A stretch of DNA of 34,029 nt, from NCBI GenBank assembly GCA_021443335.1, contig JABUUE010000011.1, positions 1 to 34,029 of the forward strand, given 5' to 3'. A program made the position numbers and the translations under genes. This stretch comes from Bacteroidaceae bacterium (lineage in GTDB: Bacteria > Bacteroidota > Bacteroidia > Bacteroidales > Bacteroidaceae). Of this stretch, positions 1-7,145 are shown in pieces. Each line of letters begins with the position of its first letter. The first letter of the stretch is position 1. The notes beneath the pieces were generated by a model. The model was not told the origin of the DNA. It saw nothing but the letters and a program-made list of their open reading frames with translations, and did no database searches.

Positions 1-246
1 TGGATGGAGTGCGCCATACTCTTTGAGAGCGGTTTTGATAGGCTTGTTGACAAGGTGGTATGTGTTGCCGCACCGCTTGAACTGCGAATACAACGCATCA
101 TGAAGCGCGACAGTCTCAATCGAGAGAAGGCGCTCGAATGGATAAACAAGCAGATGCCGCAACAAGAACTCCTAAGCCGCTCAGACCACATTATATATAA
201 TGATGGCGAACATGACCTCATGGAGCAGATTGCAAACATTAAGTAG
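1..246 (+). CDS. coaE: Dephospho-CoA kinase, C-terminal part (5' truncated by window)
   Basis: CoaE phosphorylates the 3'-hydroxyl of dephospho-CoA with ATP, the last step of coenzyme A synthesis, in the cytosol. Only about 81 residues of a family usually near 200 aa are present. The frame is open to base 1, so the gene starts outside the window and the Met at base 4 is internal. The visible part fits the lid and C-terminal region: VAAPLELRIQRIMKRD, then a LNREKALEWINKQMP helix and the closing DHIIYNDG strand. The TAG stop lies inside the first unit of a 21-bp tandem repeat. The P-loop half is missing, so identification rests on the C-terminal pattern only. Confidence 0.82.
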   Translation, partial: WMECAILFESGFDRLVDKVVCVAAPLELRIQRIMKRDSLNREKALEWINKQMPQQELLSRSDHIIYNDGEHDLMEQIANIK

Positions 247-298
247 TAAGTGCGAAGTGCTAAGTAGTAAGTACGAAATATTAAGTGTTAAGTACAAC
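240..298. repeat. 21-bp tandem repeat starting at the coaE stop
   Basis: Nearly three units with a 21-bp period, each beginning TAAGTAGTAAGT or TAAGTGTTAAGT. The first unit contains the coaE stop codon and the array ends about 20 nt before the DUF5606 start. A related stretch (AGTAGTAAGTAC) recurs at 32555-32572. Confidence 0.7.
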
Positions 299-318
299 AA
301 AAAACAAATAAATAATTT

Positions 319-747
319 ATGAAAGATACTATTCTTGCCATCAATGGCAAACCTGGACTTTATAAACTTGTTTCTCGTGGCAATAACAGTCTCATCGTAG
401 AGACTCTTGACGACGCTCACCGCCGTATGCCGGTGTTTGCTTCCGACCGCATAACCAGTCTGCGCGACACAGCGATGTACACTGATGACGAGGATAAACC
501 GTTGGTGGAAATTCTCGATGCCCTCTACAAGAAGGAAGAGGGAAAGGAGTCGTCTCTCAACTACAAGAAGGCGTCAAGCAAGCAGCTGCGCGAGTATTTC
601 GCAGAGATTCTCCCTGACTTCGACCGTGAGCGCGTTCACGACAGCGACATAAAGAAGCTGCTCCAGTGGTACAACATACTCGTAAAGAATGGTGTAACAG
701 ATTTCTTGGAGCAGGAGACGGAGGAGAGTGAGGGTGCAGAAAACTAA
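319..747 (+). CDS. DUF5606 domain protein
   Basis: A 142-aa protein that I recognise as the small Bacteroidetes DUF5606 family; no biochemical function is known to me. The N-terminal half (about residues 1-75) looks like a compact beta-rich fold: ILAINGKPGLYKLVSR, then LIVETLDDAHRRMPV. After it comes a charged helical segment (YKKASSKQLREYFAEILPDFD) and an acidic tail. No signal peptide or membrane segment is visible, so it is probably cytosolic. It sits between coaE and nth on the same strand, 15 nt before nth, so all three are probably co-transcribed. The linkage to CoA synthesis and DNA repair may be positional only. Confidence 0.8.
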   Translation: MKDTILAINGKPGLYKLVSRGNNSLIVETLDDAHRRMPVFASDRITSLRDTAMYTDDEDKPLVEILDALYKKEEGKESSLNYKKASSKQLREYFAEILPDFDRERVHDSDIKKLLQWYNILVKNGVTDFLEQETEESEGAEN

Positions 748-762
748 TACATCACTTACTTG

Positions 763-1401
763 ATGACCACCAAAGCACGCTACGATTACATACTATCATA
801 TTTTAAGGAGACGGAGCCGAATGTAACTACCGAGTTGGATTTCGGCTCTGTCTTTCAACTGTTGGTGGCTGTAATGCTCAGCGCGCAATGTACCGACAAG
901 CGCGTCAATCAAGTTACTCCTGAGCTTTTCCGTGCTTTTCCCGATGCTCCTTCGCTGGCCAAGGCTGAGCCGGAGGATGTGTTCCCTTATATTCGCAGTG
1001 TGTCGTATCCTAACGCCAAGGCGAAACATCTTGTGGAAATGGCAAGAATACTGTGCGAGAAATACGAGGGGGAAGTGCCACATTCTTTTGAAGAGCTTGT
1101 AACCCTTCCTGGTGTCGGGCGCAAGACTGCCAATGTGATAGAGGCTGTAGCCTATGGCAAGGCAGCGATGCCTGTTGATACCCATGTCTTCCGTGTGGCA
1201 CATCGCTTGGGGCTTGTTCCCAAGACTGCCAACACTCCACTGAAGGTGGAGATGAAGCTAAAGGCTAATATTCCAGATGAGTATATGGCAGATGCTCATC
1301 ACTGGATACTTCTTCACGGCCGTTATATCTGCCAGAGTCGCAAGCCCAAGTGTGATAAATGTCCTTTCGCCTCCATCTGTCCGTCAGCAGTAGGAACATA
1401 A
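763..1401 (+). CDS. nth: Endonuclease III (DNA glycosylase/AP lyase)
   Basis: Removes oxidised pyrimidines from DNA and cleaves the abasic site, the opening step of base excision repair. The track starts at a TTG (760); the ATG three bases later is the better start and gives 212 aa, normal for the family. The helix-hairpin-helix LPGVGRKTANVI carries the catalytic Lys (about 121). The catalytic Asp follows in PVDTHVFRVAHRLG (about 139). Four cysteines at about 190, 197, 200 and 206 have the C-X6-C-X2-C-X5-C spacing of the [4Fe-4S] cluster. All key residues are present. It is the last gene of its run; a strong hairpin begins at its stop codon. Confidence 0.95.
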   Translation: MTTKARYDYILSYFKETEPNVTTELDFGSVFQLLVAVMLSAQCTDKRVNQVTPELFRAFPDAPSLAKAEPEDVFPYIRSVSYPNAKAKHLVEMARILCEKYEGEVPHSFEELVTLPGVGRKTANVIEAVAYGKAAMPVDTHVFRVAHRLGLVPKTANTPLKVEMKLKANIPDEYMADAHHWILLHGRYICQSRKPKCDKCPFASICPSAVGT

Positions 1402-1449
1402 ATAAACCAACCCACCCTTAACACGTGTTGAGGGTGGGTTGGTTTATTT
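1400..1449. terminator. Bidirectional terminator between nth and the GH30 gene
   Basis: A 50-nt near-perfect palindrome with arms of about 23-25 bp (ACCAACCCACCCTTAACAC against its complement; one G-U pair). It overlaps the nth stop, is flanked by A/T runs on both sides, and lies between convergent genes, so it can end transcription on both strands. Confidence 0.88.
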
Positions 1450-1456
1450 GACGCTT

Positions 1457-3412
1457 TTATCGTTTTATCACCTTTTTGCCATTCTTTATATATATGCCTG
1501 GTGCAGACGGTGAAACGTGTTTGCAACCGAAGATATCATAGACTTCATTGCTGTTGTTGCCTTCAAGTTGTACTGGAGTAACGATTCCTGTTGGATCGTT
1601 GAGTACGAGACGGACATTGCCGAGAAGCGCTTCTGTGAAGTTTGCGGAAGCTCGTGGCACTTGCCATTTCAGTACGTAGTCGCCCTTTTCTGTAACCTCA
1701 AATGAGAATTGCTTGTCTGTGGTCTGAGTGATACGTGAGCCGGAGCCAGAGGTTGAGACGAATGCCGTTGGTGCCGCCGCCAATCGTGCCACCTCCTTGT
1801 CGCCTACGCGCTGTACGGAAGCTGTGACTGTTGGTAGTGCCTTCCATCCGACTATGGAGTAGGAGAGTGTGTAGTTGCCTGGTTCGAGGGTGAGTCTATA
1901 GCCAGTTTCTTCGCCGTAGGTCACATAGCCAACGTCTGCAGTGCCTGTGCGGAAATAGAAGCCGTAGGTCATCATACCTTCTGGAGAGAACGACATGATT
2001 CGTGGACCGAGGGAGTAAGTGCCGGCATGACGAATGCCTTCTTCCGACTTTGAACGCCAGCCAGCCGGAATGGTTCCTGCTCCGTAGAGATCGTAGTTGT
2101 CTGTCATGACGGCCTCTCCTGCGTCAGAGCCATCATCAATATCGGTGCGGGCGGCACTCTTTTTGAAAATGAATGTGTTGACGCTGTAAGGCTCGATGCT
2201 TACGTTCGGAGTGTAAGTCTCCTCGTCAACCTTTACTGTTGTCTTTATCATGCTTCTCGTCTCGTTGGTCTTAATCTTATTGCCGCCGAGGGTGAAGAAT
2301 GGCAGGGTTATTTGCGTGTTGTATGTGTCGGCACTTGGGTTGATAATCATCACAACAATGCTGTCGCCTGAATCTGTGAGATAGGCAGAAGAAGACAGTT
2401 TGCCGCTATCGTCAGTGAGCGAATGACGGACGCGAGTGGTGCCCGAAACGTATTTTGCGTAGTGGGAGAGAATGTAGCCGCGTTTTGTTATTTCATTGTT
2501 TGTCGTGCCGTATTGACCATCGCCGAGACAACCATAGAAACGCTTCAGCGAATAATGTACCCATGCGCTGAAATTGGCAAGCATGGCGTCGTTGATGCTG
2601 CGGGCGAAGAGGAAACCGTCATCCTTCCAGTTTATGTCCTTGCCCTCGTTCTGCTGGCGCTCATTGATAAGGTATTCGGTCATCCATACTTCCTTGCCTT
2701 TTTGTGTTGCAAGCGGATAAGCCGAGCCGTCCCAACCATAGAAATGACCGCCGAGAATGTCAAGCTCTTCGCATGCTTCTGGGTCGTTGAGAATAGGGTC
2801 GTGGATGCTGCGTGTGAAGTGGACAGACTCAGGAGCTATAATCTTGCAGCCGATGCGATTGCCGTAAAGACGGAGGAACTTGACAAACTGCGCACCTGTC
2901 CATACACAGCTTTGATAATCGGGACTCCAATCGGGCTCGTTCTGTAGCGATACAGCATCAATAGGTGCGCCTTGCTCCTTCATATACTCATAGTAGGAGT
3001 TCAGGAGATTTGCCCAATCCTCGTAATGCTCTTCAAGGAGTGAACCGCCTTTGACTTCCGACTTGTTTGATTTCCACTCCGCAGGTGGCGACCATGGTGA
3101 GGCGAAGATGAATGCTCCATGCTGCTTTGCTCTCTTGGCATTGGCAATGCTGGCGCCCCATCCGTTTTTGTTGTTTGCAAGATATAGGCGAAGGATATTC
3201 AAGCCTAATTGGTGGTCGCCTTTGCCGAACAGCTTGTCCATATTGGTGTCGTTAAGCCAATATTCCCATGTCGGACTTGGCGAGAAGCCGCCGAAGCCTG
3301 TAACATGCTGGAACTTGATGCGGCTGTCGATGTTAATGCTTGCCTCTTTAGTCTCGCCGCAGATGTTCAGTGCAAAGAGCAGCGAGATGATAGTAATAAA
3401 CGATTTCTTCAT
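1457..3412 (-). CDS. Secreted glycoside hydrolase family 30 protein
   Basis: A probable beta-glycosidase acting outside the cytoplasm; GH30 members cleave xylan, glucosylceramide, beta-1,6-glucan or beta-fucosides, and I cannot choose among these. The track start (3436) adds eight residues before MKKSFITIISLLFAL, a signal-peptide start, so I place the start at 3412 (651 aa). The catalytic domain spans about residues 25-420. VSLQNEPDW holds the acid/base Glu (about 159) and VWMTEYL the nucleophile Glu (about 246). Residues about 430-600 form an extra beta-rich module. The tail VYDIFG...GIYIKNGKKVIKR resembles a Bacteroidales C-terminal sorting or anchoring tail. No SusC/SusD genes are adjacent, so it is not in an obvious polysaccharide utilization locus. 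Confidence 0.88.
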   Translation of the reverse strand: MKKSFITIISLLFALNICGETKEASINIDSRIKFQHVTGFGGFSPSPTWEYWLNDTNMDKLFGKGDHQLGLNILRLYLANNKNGWGASIANAKRAKQHGAFIFASPWSPPAEWKSNKSEVKGGSLLEEHYEDWANLLNSYYEYMKEQGAPIDAVSLQNEPDWSPDYQSCVWTGAQFVKFLRLYGNRIGCKIIAPESVHFTRSIHDPILNDPEACEELDILGGHFYGWDGSAYPLATQKGKEVWMTEYLINERQQNEGKDINWKDDGFLFARSINDAMLANFSAWVHYSLKRFYGCLGDGQYGTTNNEITKRGYILSHYAKYVSGTTRVRHSLTDDSGKLSSSAYLTDSGDSIVVMIINPSADTYNTQITLPFFTLGGNKIKTNETRSMIKTTVKVDEETYTPNVSIEPYSVNTFIFKKSAARTDIDDGSDAGEAVMTDNYDLYGAGTIPAGWRSKSEEGIRHAGTYSLGPRIMSFSPEGMMTYGFYFRTGTADVGYVTYGEETGYRLTLEPGNYTLSYSIVGWKALPTVTASVQRVGDKEVARLAAAPTAFVSTSGSGSRITQTTDKQFSFEVTEKGDYVLKWQVPRASANFTEALLGNVRLVLNDPTGIVTPVQLEGNNSNEVYDIFGCKHVSPSAPGIYIKNGKKVIKR

Positions 3413-3505
3413 TTTATATTTGTAAGATGTGTACAATTTTGATAGTGGAATTAAGGTGAAAACAGTTAACCCGGTAATTTGAGCACTTGCGAACTGTGAA
3501 GAATC

Positions 3506-3844
3506 TTATAGTTCCATTGCTTCCAACAACAATTTTAGTTCACTGTCTGTTATTGAACTTCGTTCAGATTTGTCGTATATATAAAGAAATGTTAGTGTTC
3601 CGTCAAGCTCGGTGGTAATAGCATCAACATAAGTTATAATCCTTGCGCCGCCGCTCTTTCCTTTCCCTTTGCTTCGTATAGCCATACGAACCTTTCGGAG
3701 ACCATTACCGAGGTCAGCCCCTTGGTGTGGATTTACTTGAAGACTTTCTTTTAGTTTCTTCAAATCTTGAGTTAGCGAGTGATGTTTCTTTCTAAGTCGG
3801 TCAAACTGCTTTTCAAATGGACGGGTATTTTTGAACTCAATCAT
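3506..3844 (-). CDS. RelE/HigB-like toxin of a type II toxin-antitoxin module
   Basis: A probable mRNA-cleaving toxin of the RelE/ParE fold. The start at MIEFKNTRPFEKQF (3844) gives 112 aa, and its ATG overlaps the upstream gene's stop by 8 nt (ATGATTGA), which suggests translational coupling. The long track start runs deep into the upstream gene. The protein is basic, with RLRKKHHSLTQDLKKLKESL helices, then NGLRKVRMAIRSKGKGKSGGAR and strands ending FLYIYDKSERSSIT, the layout of this fold. The gene order antitoxin then toxin fits relBE-type modules. Ribosome-dependent mRNase activity is inferred from the family only. Confidence 0.75.
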   Translation of the reverse strand: MIEFKNTRPFEKQFDRLRKKHHSLTQDLKKLKESLQVNPHQGADLGNGLRKVRMAIRSKGKGKSGGARIITYVDAITTELDGTLTFLYIYDKSERSSITDSELKLLLEAMEL

Positions 3845-4169
3845 AATATCCTGCCATTTCTTTTTGTTCAACCTCCGCAATAAAATCATCAAACGGTCTT
3901 GCTTGTGCTCTTCCCGCTTTTATTTCTTTGAGTTCAAGTATAGCTTCGCGGAAACCATCAAGGATTTCTTGGTCCTCCTTGCTCCTAATGGGTTTAGCAG
4001 TAGGAATGGCTATAATCTTGTTAGCGAACCCTTTGACATATTCTAAAATGTTTTGGAGTGCATTGTCGTCATTGCGTAGAAGTGCCAATTGGTCCATGAT
4101 GTTGCGCTCTGTGGCTGTCATACCGTATGTGGTCATTTGTTCTTCAACAATGTTTTGATTCTCTTCCAT
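3837..4169 (-). CDS. Putative antitoxin paired with the RelE-like toxin
   Basis: A 110-aa, mostly helical acidic protein directly upstream of and overlapping the toxin. I prefer the Met at 4169 (MEENQNIVEEQMTTYGMT) over the longer track start because the earlier residues (MLPNRVNKTIFSHTR) look non-coding. No ribbon-helix-helix or helix-turn-helix is obvious. Segments TATERNIMDQLALLRNDDNALQNILEYVKGF and EILDGFREAILELKEIKAGRAQARPFDDFIAEVE are the kind of helices that wrap a RelE-fold toxin. The function is inferred from position, size and overlap, not from a recognised antitoxin domain. Confidence 0.62.
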   Translation of the reverse strand: MEENQNIVEEQMTTYGMTATERNIMDQLALLRNDDNALQNILEYVKGFANKIIAIPTAKPIRSKEDQEILDGFREAILELKEIKAGRAQARPFDDFIAEVEQKEMAGYYD

Positions 4170-4383
4170 AATAATTCTCGTGTGGCTAAAGATGGTTTTG
4201 TTAACTCTATTCGGCAGCAAAGATATGTTTTTTTCGCTTATCTCCCAAATTATTCTGCTTTTTTATGTAGAAGTGATGGCTAAAAACGCCTCTTTAGAGT
4301 GTTATAAGTTGCGTATTGTCATTATTTTTAATGTTAAATTGAAAAACATTTAGAGAGAACCTCCCATTCTTTCTTAAAAGTTG

Positions 4384-4391
4384 TAACTTTG
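4384..4391 (+). promoter_or_regulatory. -7 box (TAACTTTG) upstream of the 53-aa ORF
   Basis: A perfect TAnnTTTG box 25 nt before the ATG of the small ORF. No good -33 TTTG lies at the usual distance, so support is partial. Confidence 0.45.
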
Positions 4392-4416
4392 CGGCGACAA
4401 AGTAAAACATCACTAT

Positions 4417-4578
4417 ATGTCAGACAATAGAACGCAAGGAAAAGCAAAATATGAAAAGCCGAAGATAACGGTGCTCGAGGTAGAATCGGAGAACTTGTTG
4501 GCTGCGTCTGGTGATAATAGCGAGAATGTGTCAATAATACAAGGTCAAGGATTGGTTGATTTGATATTTGCTTTATAG
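4417..4578 (+). CDS. Small hypothetical peptide (53 aa)
   Basis: Too short for the ORF track. It starts MSDNRTQGKAKYEKPKITVL and ends at TAG 4578. It is preceded by a TAACTTTG promoter box, which argues that it is expressed. The composition is a hydrophilic, lysine-rich N-terminus, a KPKITVLEVESENLLAASGD middle, and a short hydrophobic C-terminus (GLVDLIFAL). The pattern 'KPxIxVxExExxxLLAASG' resembles many short Prevotella/Bacteroides peptides of unknown role. A precursor-peptide role (a leader ending near AASG) is possible, but no modifying enzyme or transporter lies beside it. Function unknown. Confidence 0.55.
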   Translation: MSDNRTQGKAKYEKPKITVLEVESENLLAASGDNSENVSIIQGQGLVDLIFAL

Positions 4579-4891
4579 CAAGCGCAAAATATTTTTACTA
4601 TAACGATGACAATTCTGGCGGCTTTCAAGTAGGGTTTAAACGATAGTAGTTTAGTTCTTGTAAGCTCCAAAGAAGTTGTTCTAACACGAAAGGGGGCAAT
4701 TAAATACCCGGAAATAGACAAAAAATCATATAAAAACTTTGCAGGTTCAAAATTATTGATTAATTTTGCACCCACTTTCGAGTGTTGACGAGCCTTTGTG
4801 GGCAAGTCAGGCCAATAAGTGTTAATAGTAAAAATAATAATAAATCCAAGGGATATACTTGAATGTCCCTACAAACAAACTCACAAACAAA
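4579..4891. other. Gene-poor stretch before rpsU
   Basis: I see no coding region here. It holds the rpsU promoter at 4738-4768 and about 120 nt of AT-rich leader. The minus-strand 86-aa track ORF covering it runs across that promoter and has no family resemblance, so I treat it as a shadow. 4579-4737 shows nothing recognisable. Confidence 0.6.
4738..4768 (+). promoter_or_regulatory. Sigma-ABfr-type promoter of rpsU
   Basis: TTTG (4738-4741), 19 nt, then TAATTTTG (4761-4768). This matches the Bacteroidetes housekeeping consensus in both boxes and spacing. It leaves a leader of roughly 115 nt before the rpsU ATG. Confidence 0.7.
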
Positions 4892-5083
4892 ATGATTATT
4901 GTACCAGTTAAGGAGGGTGAAAACATCGAGCGCGCCCTCAAAAAGTTCAAGAAAAAGTTTGAAAGAACAGGTGTTATTAAAGAGCTTCGCGCTCGTCAGC
5001 AGTTTGACAAGCCATCAGTAAAGAAGCGTCTCAAGATGCAGCACGCTATCTATGTACAGAAGCTCCGCACCGCTGAAGACTAA
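4892..5083 (+). CDS. rpsU: 30S ribosomal protein S21
   Basis: A small basic protein of the 30S subunit near the anti-Shine-Dalgarno region of 16S rRNA, involved in initiation. I start it at MIIVPVKEGENIERALKKFK (4892), giving 63 aa, the normal length; the 11 extra residues in the track use a non-ATG start and do not belong. The body ERTGVIKELRARQQFDKPSVKKRLK is diagnostic. In Bacteroidales rpsU commonly precedes a Xer recombinase, as here. It has its own promoter and a terminator directly after it. Confidence 0.95.
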   Translation: MIIVPVKEGENIERALKKFKKKFERTGVIKELRARQQFDKPSVKKRLKMQHAIYVQKLRTAED

Positions 5084-5094
5084 AAAATACAATC

Positions 5095-5128
5095 GCCCAT
5101 ACTCCTAACAGAGTGTGGGCTCTTTTTT
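5095..5128 (+). terminator. Rho-independent terminator after rpsU
   Basis: GCCCATACTC / GAGTGTGGGC stem (10 bp, one G-U pair), 6-nt loop, followed by TCTTTTTT. The T-run ends at the base before the ATG of the Xer gene, so the terminator occupies that gene's entire 5' leader. Confidence 0.85.
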
Positions 5129-6013
5129 ATGATAGACCAATTCATCAACTATCTGCGCAACGAACGCAACTATTCGGAGCAGACTATCTCGTACTATGAG
5201 ACGACGAATGTGGAATTTCAGTCGTATTTCACATTCCTTGACTCTACCTTGTCGTGGGCAACTGTTGACAAGGATGTTGTGCGTATGTGGATGGAGAGTC
5301 TGATGGATCAGGGAGAGGCGGCAGGCACTGTCAACAAGAAACTGTCGGCTTTGAGGACCTTCTACAAATACCTTATGCGTAAAGGGGTGGTTACGGTAAA
5401 CCCTATGTCAACAATAAAAGGTCCGAAAAAGGAAAAGCCGCTGCCTGTTTTTGTTAGAGAGAATGAGATGAATCGGCTTCTTGACATACCGATGGATGAG
5501 GGTGAGCCGACGTATGAGGCTGTTCTTGCACGCACTATTGTGCTTATGCTTTATGAGACGGGTATGCGTAGAGGAGAGTTTCTTTCGCTGAGAGACAGGG
5601 ACATAGACTTTATCAACAAGCAGATAAAGGTTACGGGAAAGAGAGACAAACAGCGTATCATACCGTTTGGAGAGGAGTTGGAGCAAGCTGTGAAGGGATA
5701 TGTTGCACTGCGCGACGAGAAATTTCCCAACCATCCAGACTGTTTCCTTATTAACAAGAAGGGCAATATGATGAGTGTGGGAGAATTTTATACGATAGTT
5801 CGCGCCCAGTTGTCGCTTGTTACCACAATAAAAAAGCGCAGCCCACATGTGCTACGCCATTCTTTTGCCACCGCAATGCTTAACAACGGTGCTAATTTGG
5901 AGAGTGTGCAGAAACTGCTTGGCCACGCAAGTCTTGAGACCACGCAGGTATATACCCACACCACCTTTGAGCAACTTAAACGAGCATATAAGGATGCTCA
6001 TCCGAGAGATTAG
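5129..6013 (+). CDS. xerC: Tyrosine recombinase XerC/XerD family
   Basis: A site-specific tyrosine recombinase; chromosomal Xer proteins resolve chromosome dimers at dif. Length 294 aa is standard. The N-terminal SAM-like core-binding domain spans about residues 1-85 and the catalytic domain about 105-290. Catalytic residues visible are Arg147 (ETGMRRGE), Lys171 (TGKRDKQ), His240 and Arg243 (SPHVLRHSF), His266 (LLGHASLE) and the nucleophile Tyr275 (TTQVYTH). The set is complete, so it should be active. Linkage to rpsU matches the housekeeping Xer of Bacteroidales rather than an integrase of a mobile element. XerC versus XerD cannot be settled from one sequence. Its start codon directly follows the rpsU terminator. 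Confidence 0.88.
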   Translation: MIDQFINYLRNERNYSEQTISYYETTNVEFQSYFTFLDSTLSWATVDKDVVRMWMESLMDQGEAAGTVNKKLSALRTFYKYLMRKGVVTVNPMSTIKGPKKEKPLPVFVRENEMNRLLDIPMDEGEPTYEAVLARTIVLMLYETGMRRGEFLSLRDRDIDFINKQIKVTGKRDKQRIIPFGEELEQAVKGYVALRDEKFPNHPDCFLINKKGNMMSVGEFYTIVRAQLSLVTTIKKRSPHVLRHSFATAMLNNGANLESVQKLLGHASLETTQVYTHTTFEQLKRAYKDAHPRD

Positions 6014-6042
6014 GTCTGCTAACCCCCAAAAGTGGTGAGGTG

Positions 6043-6097
6043 AGTAATGACTGCAGACTAATGACTGCAGACTAATGACTGCTGAGTAATGACTTGT
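6043..6097. repeat. 14-bp tandem repeat between xer and the GT2 gene
   Basis: Four units with a 14-bp period (AGTAATGACTGCAG, ACTAATGACTGCAG, ACTAATGACTGCTG and a degenerate one). It runs right up to the stop codon of the convergent glycosyltransferase gene. Confidence 0.8.
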
Positions 6098-6841
6098 TTA
6101 CCCCTTTATCTTCGGGTATTTACGGAACCATCCGTCCCAGCGCAGGCGCATCACTCCGAAGAAGGCTTCGCCGAAGATGCCGCCAGACATCTTTGATACT
6201 CCCTCCCTGCGGTTGATGAATATTACAGGCACCTCCTTTATCTTAAAGCCTATTTTGTAAGCCGTGAACTTCATCTCTATCTGGAAGCCATAGCCTTTGA
6301 AACGCACCTTGTCGAGTTCGATGGTTTCCAGCACGCGGCGCTTGTAGCATTTGAAACCGGCTGTTGTGTCGTGAATCTGGAATCCGGTGACAAACTTCAC
6401 ATACTTAGACGCGAAATAACTCATCAGCACTCGTCCGATAGGCCAGTTTACAACATTGACACCGCTGACATAGCGTGAGCCTATGGCGAGGTCGTAACCC
6501 TCATCGTGGCATGCCGCATAGAGGCGTGGCAGGTCGTTCGGGTCGTGTGAGAAGTCGGCATCCATCTCAAAGATATAGTCGTATCCGTGCTCCAAAGCCC
6601 ATTTGAAGCCAGTGATGTATGCCGTGCCAAGACCAAGTTTGCCACTGCGTTCAACGATAAAGAGGCGGTCGGTAAACTCCTCTGCCATCAGTCTTTTCAC
6701 GATTGCCGCTGTTCCGTCGGGGCTTCCGTCGTCGATGACAAGGATGTTGAAACCGTTAGGCAATGCAAGCACCGCGCGAATAATCTTTTCTATGTTCTCT
6801 TTTTCGTTGTAGGTCGGTATGATAACGATAGAATCTGCCAT
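6098..6841 (-). CDS. Polyprenol-phosphate mannosyltransferase-like glycosyltransferase (GT2, DPM1 type)
   Basis: Probably transfers a hexose from a nucleotide sugar to a membrane polyprenyl phosphate, making a lipid-linked donor for envelope glycans or protein glycosylation. The 247 aa show the GT-A fold: IIPTYNEKENIEKII at the N-terminus, VIDDGSPDGT (about 36-44), and the metal-binding MDADFSHDP (about 93-101). AIGSRYVSG and TTAGFKCYKRRVLE follow. No C-terminal transmembrane pair is evident, so it looks like the catalytic DPM1-type domain alone. Acceptor and donor sugars are inferred from the family. A TACCTTTG -7 box lies about 30 nt upstream. The gene is isolated between two repeat regions. 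Confidence 0.85.
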   Translation of the reverse strand: MADSIVIIPTYNEKENIEKIIRAVLALPNGFNILVIDDGSPDGTAAIVKRLMAEEFTDRLFIVERSGKLGLGTAYITGFKWALEHGYDYIFEMDADFSHDPNDLPRLYAACHDEGYDLAIGSRYVSGVNVVNWPIGRVLMSYFASKYVKFVTGFQIHDTTAGFKCYKRRVLETIELDKVRFKGYGFQIEMKFTAYKIGFKIKEVPVIFINRREGVSKMSGGIFGEAFFGVMRLRWDGWFRKYPKIKG

Positions 6842-6869
6842 AGTTACTGATATTGTGTAAAAACGCAGA

Positions 6870-6877
6870 CAAAGGTA
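6870..6877 (-). promoter_or_regulatory. -7 box (TACCTTTG) upstream of the GT2 gene
   Basis: A minus-strand TAnnTTTG box about 29 nt upstream of the start codon. The -33 element is not clear. Confidence 0.4.
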
Positions 6878-6988
6878 TAAATAAATTGTGGAACACGAGA
6901 AATGTTTGACAATATTTTATTGCAAAAGTCGAAAAAAAACTAAAATAAGGTGAAAAAGCTTACTAAACCAAAGGTTTCATCGTTGCAT

Positions 6989-7098
6989 CTTCCTATGAAA
7001 CTCGTTGTTTGTTTCTATGATGTTTGTTGCCTGTTTCTATGATACTCAGTGCCTGTTTCTATGATACTCAGTGCCTGTTTCTATGATACTCGTTGCAT
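6989..7098. repeat. 22-bp tandem array, GTTTCTATGATACTC type
   Basis: Five units with a 22-bp period. The three best share GTTTCTATGATACTC followed by a 7-nt variable end (AGTGCCT twice, GTTGCAT once); the first two are more diverged. A second array with the same period and the same first 15 bases lies at 27832-27938. There are no spacers, so it is not a CRISPR array. Confidence 0.85.
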
Positions 7099-7145
7099 TT
7101 CCCTTAGGATTACGCTTCAAAAAATGCATTTTTTGAACCTTTTCT

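Noticed and set aside
4738-4775. GCAGGTTCAAAATTATTG considered as a tRNA T-arm
   Set aside because: No acceptor stem, anticodon arm or matching partner could be built; the bases fit a promoter instead.
4545-4805. Minus-strand 86-aa ORF (MPTKARQHSKVGAKLINN...)
   Set aside because: It covers the rpsU promoter and AT-rich leader, overlaps the 53-aa ORF and has no family features; treated as a shadow.
5129-6013. Treating the Xer gene as an integrase marking a mobile island
   Set aside because: Linkage to rpsU and standard length fit the housekeeping chromosome-dimer recombinase; no attachment-site repeats were seen.
6989-7098. 22-bp array considered as a CRISPR
   Set aside because: Units are directly adjacent with no unique spacers, and no cas genes are nearby.
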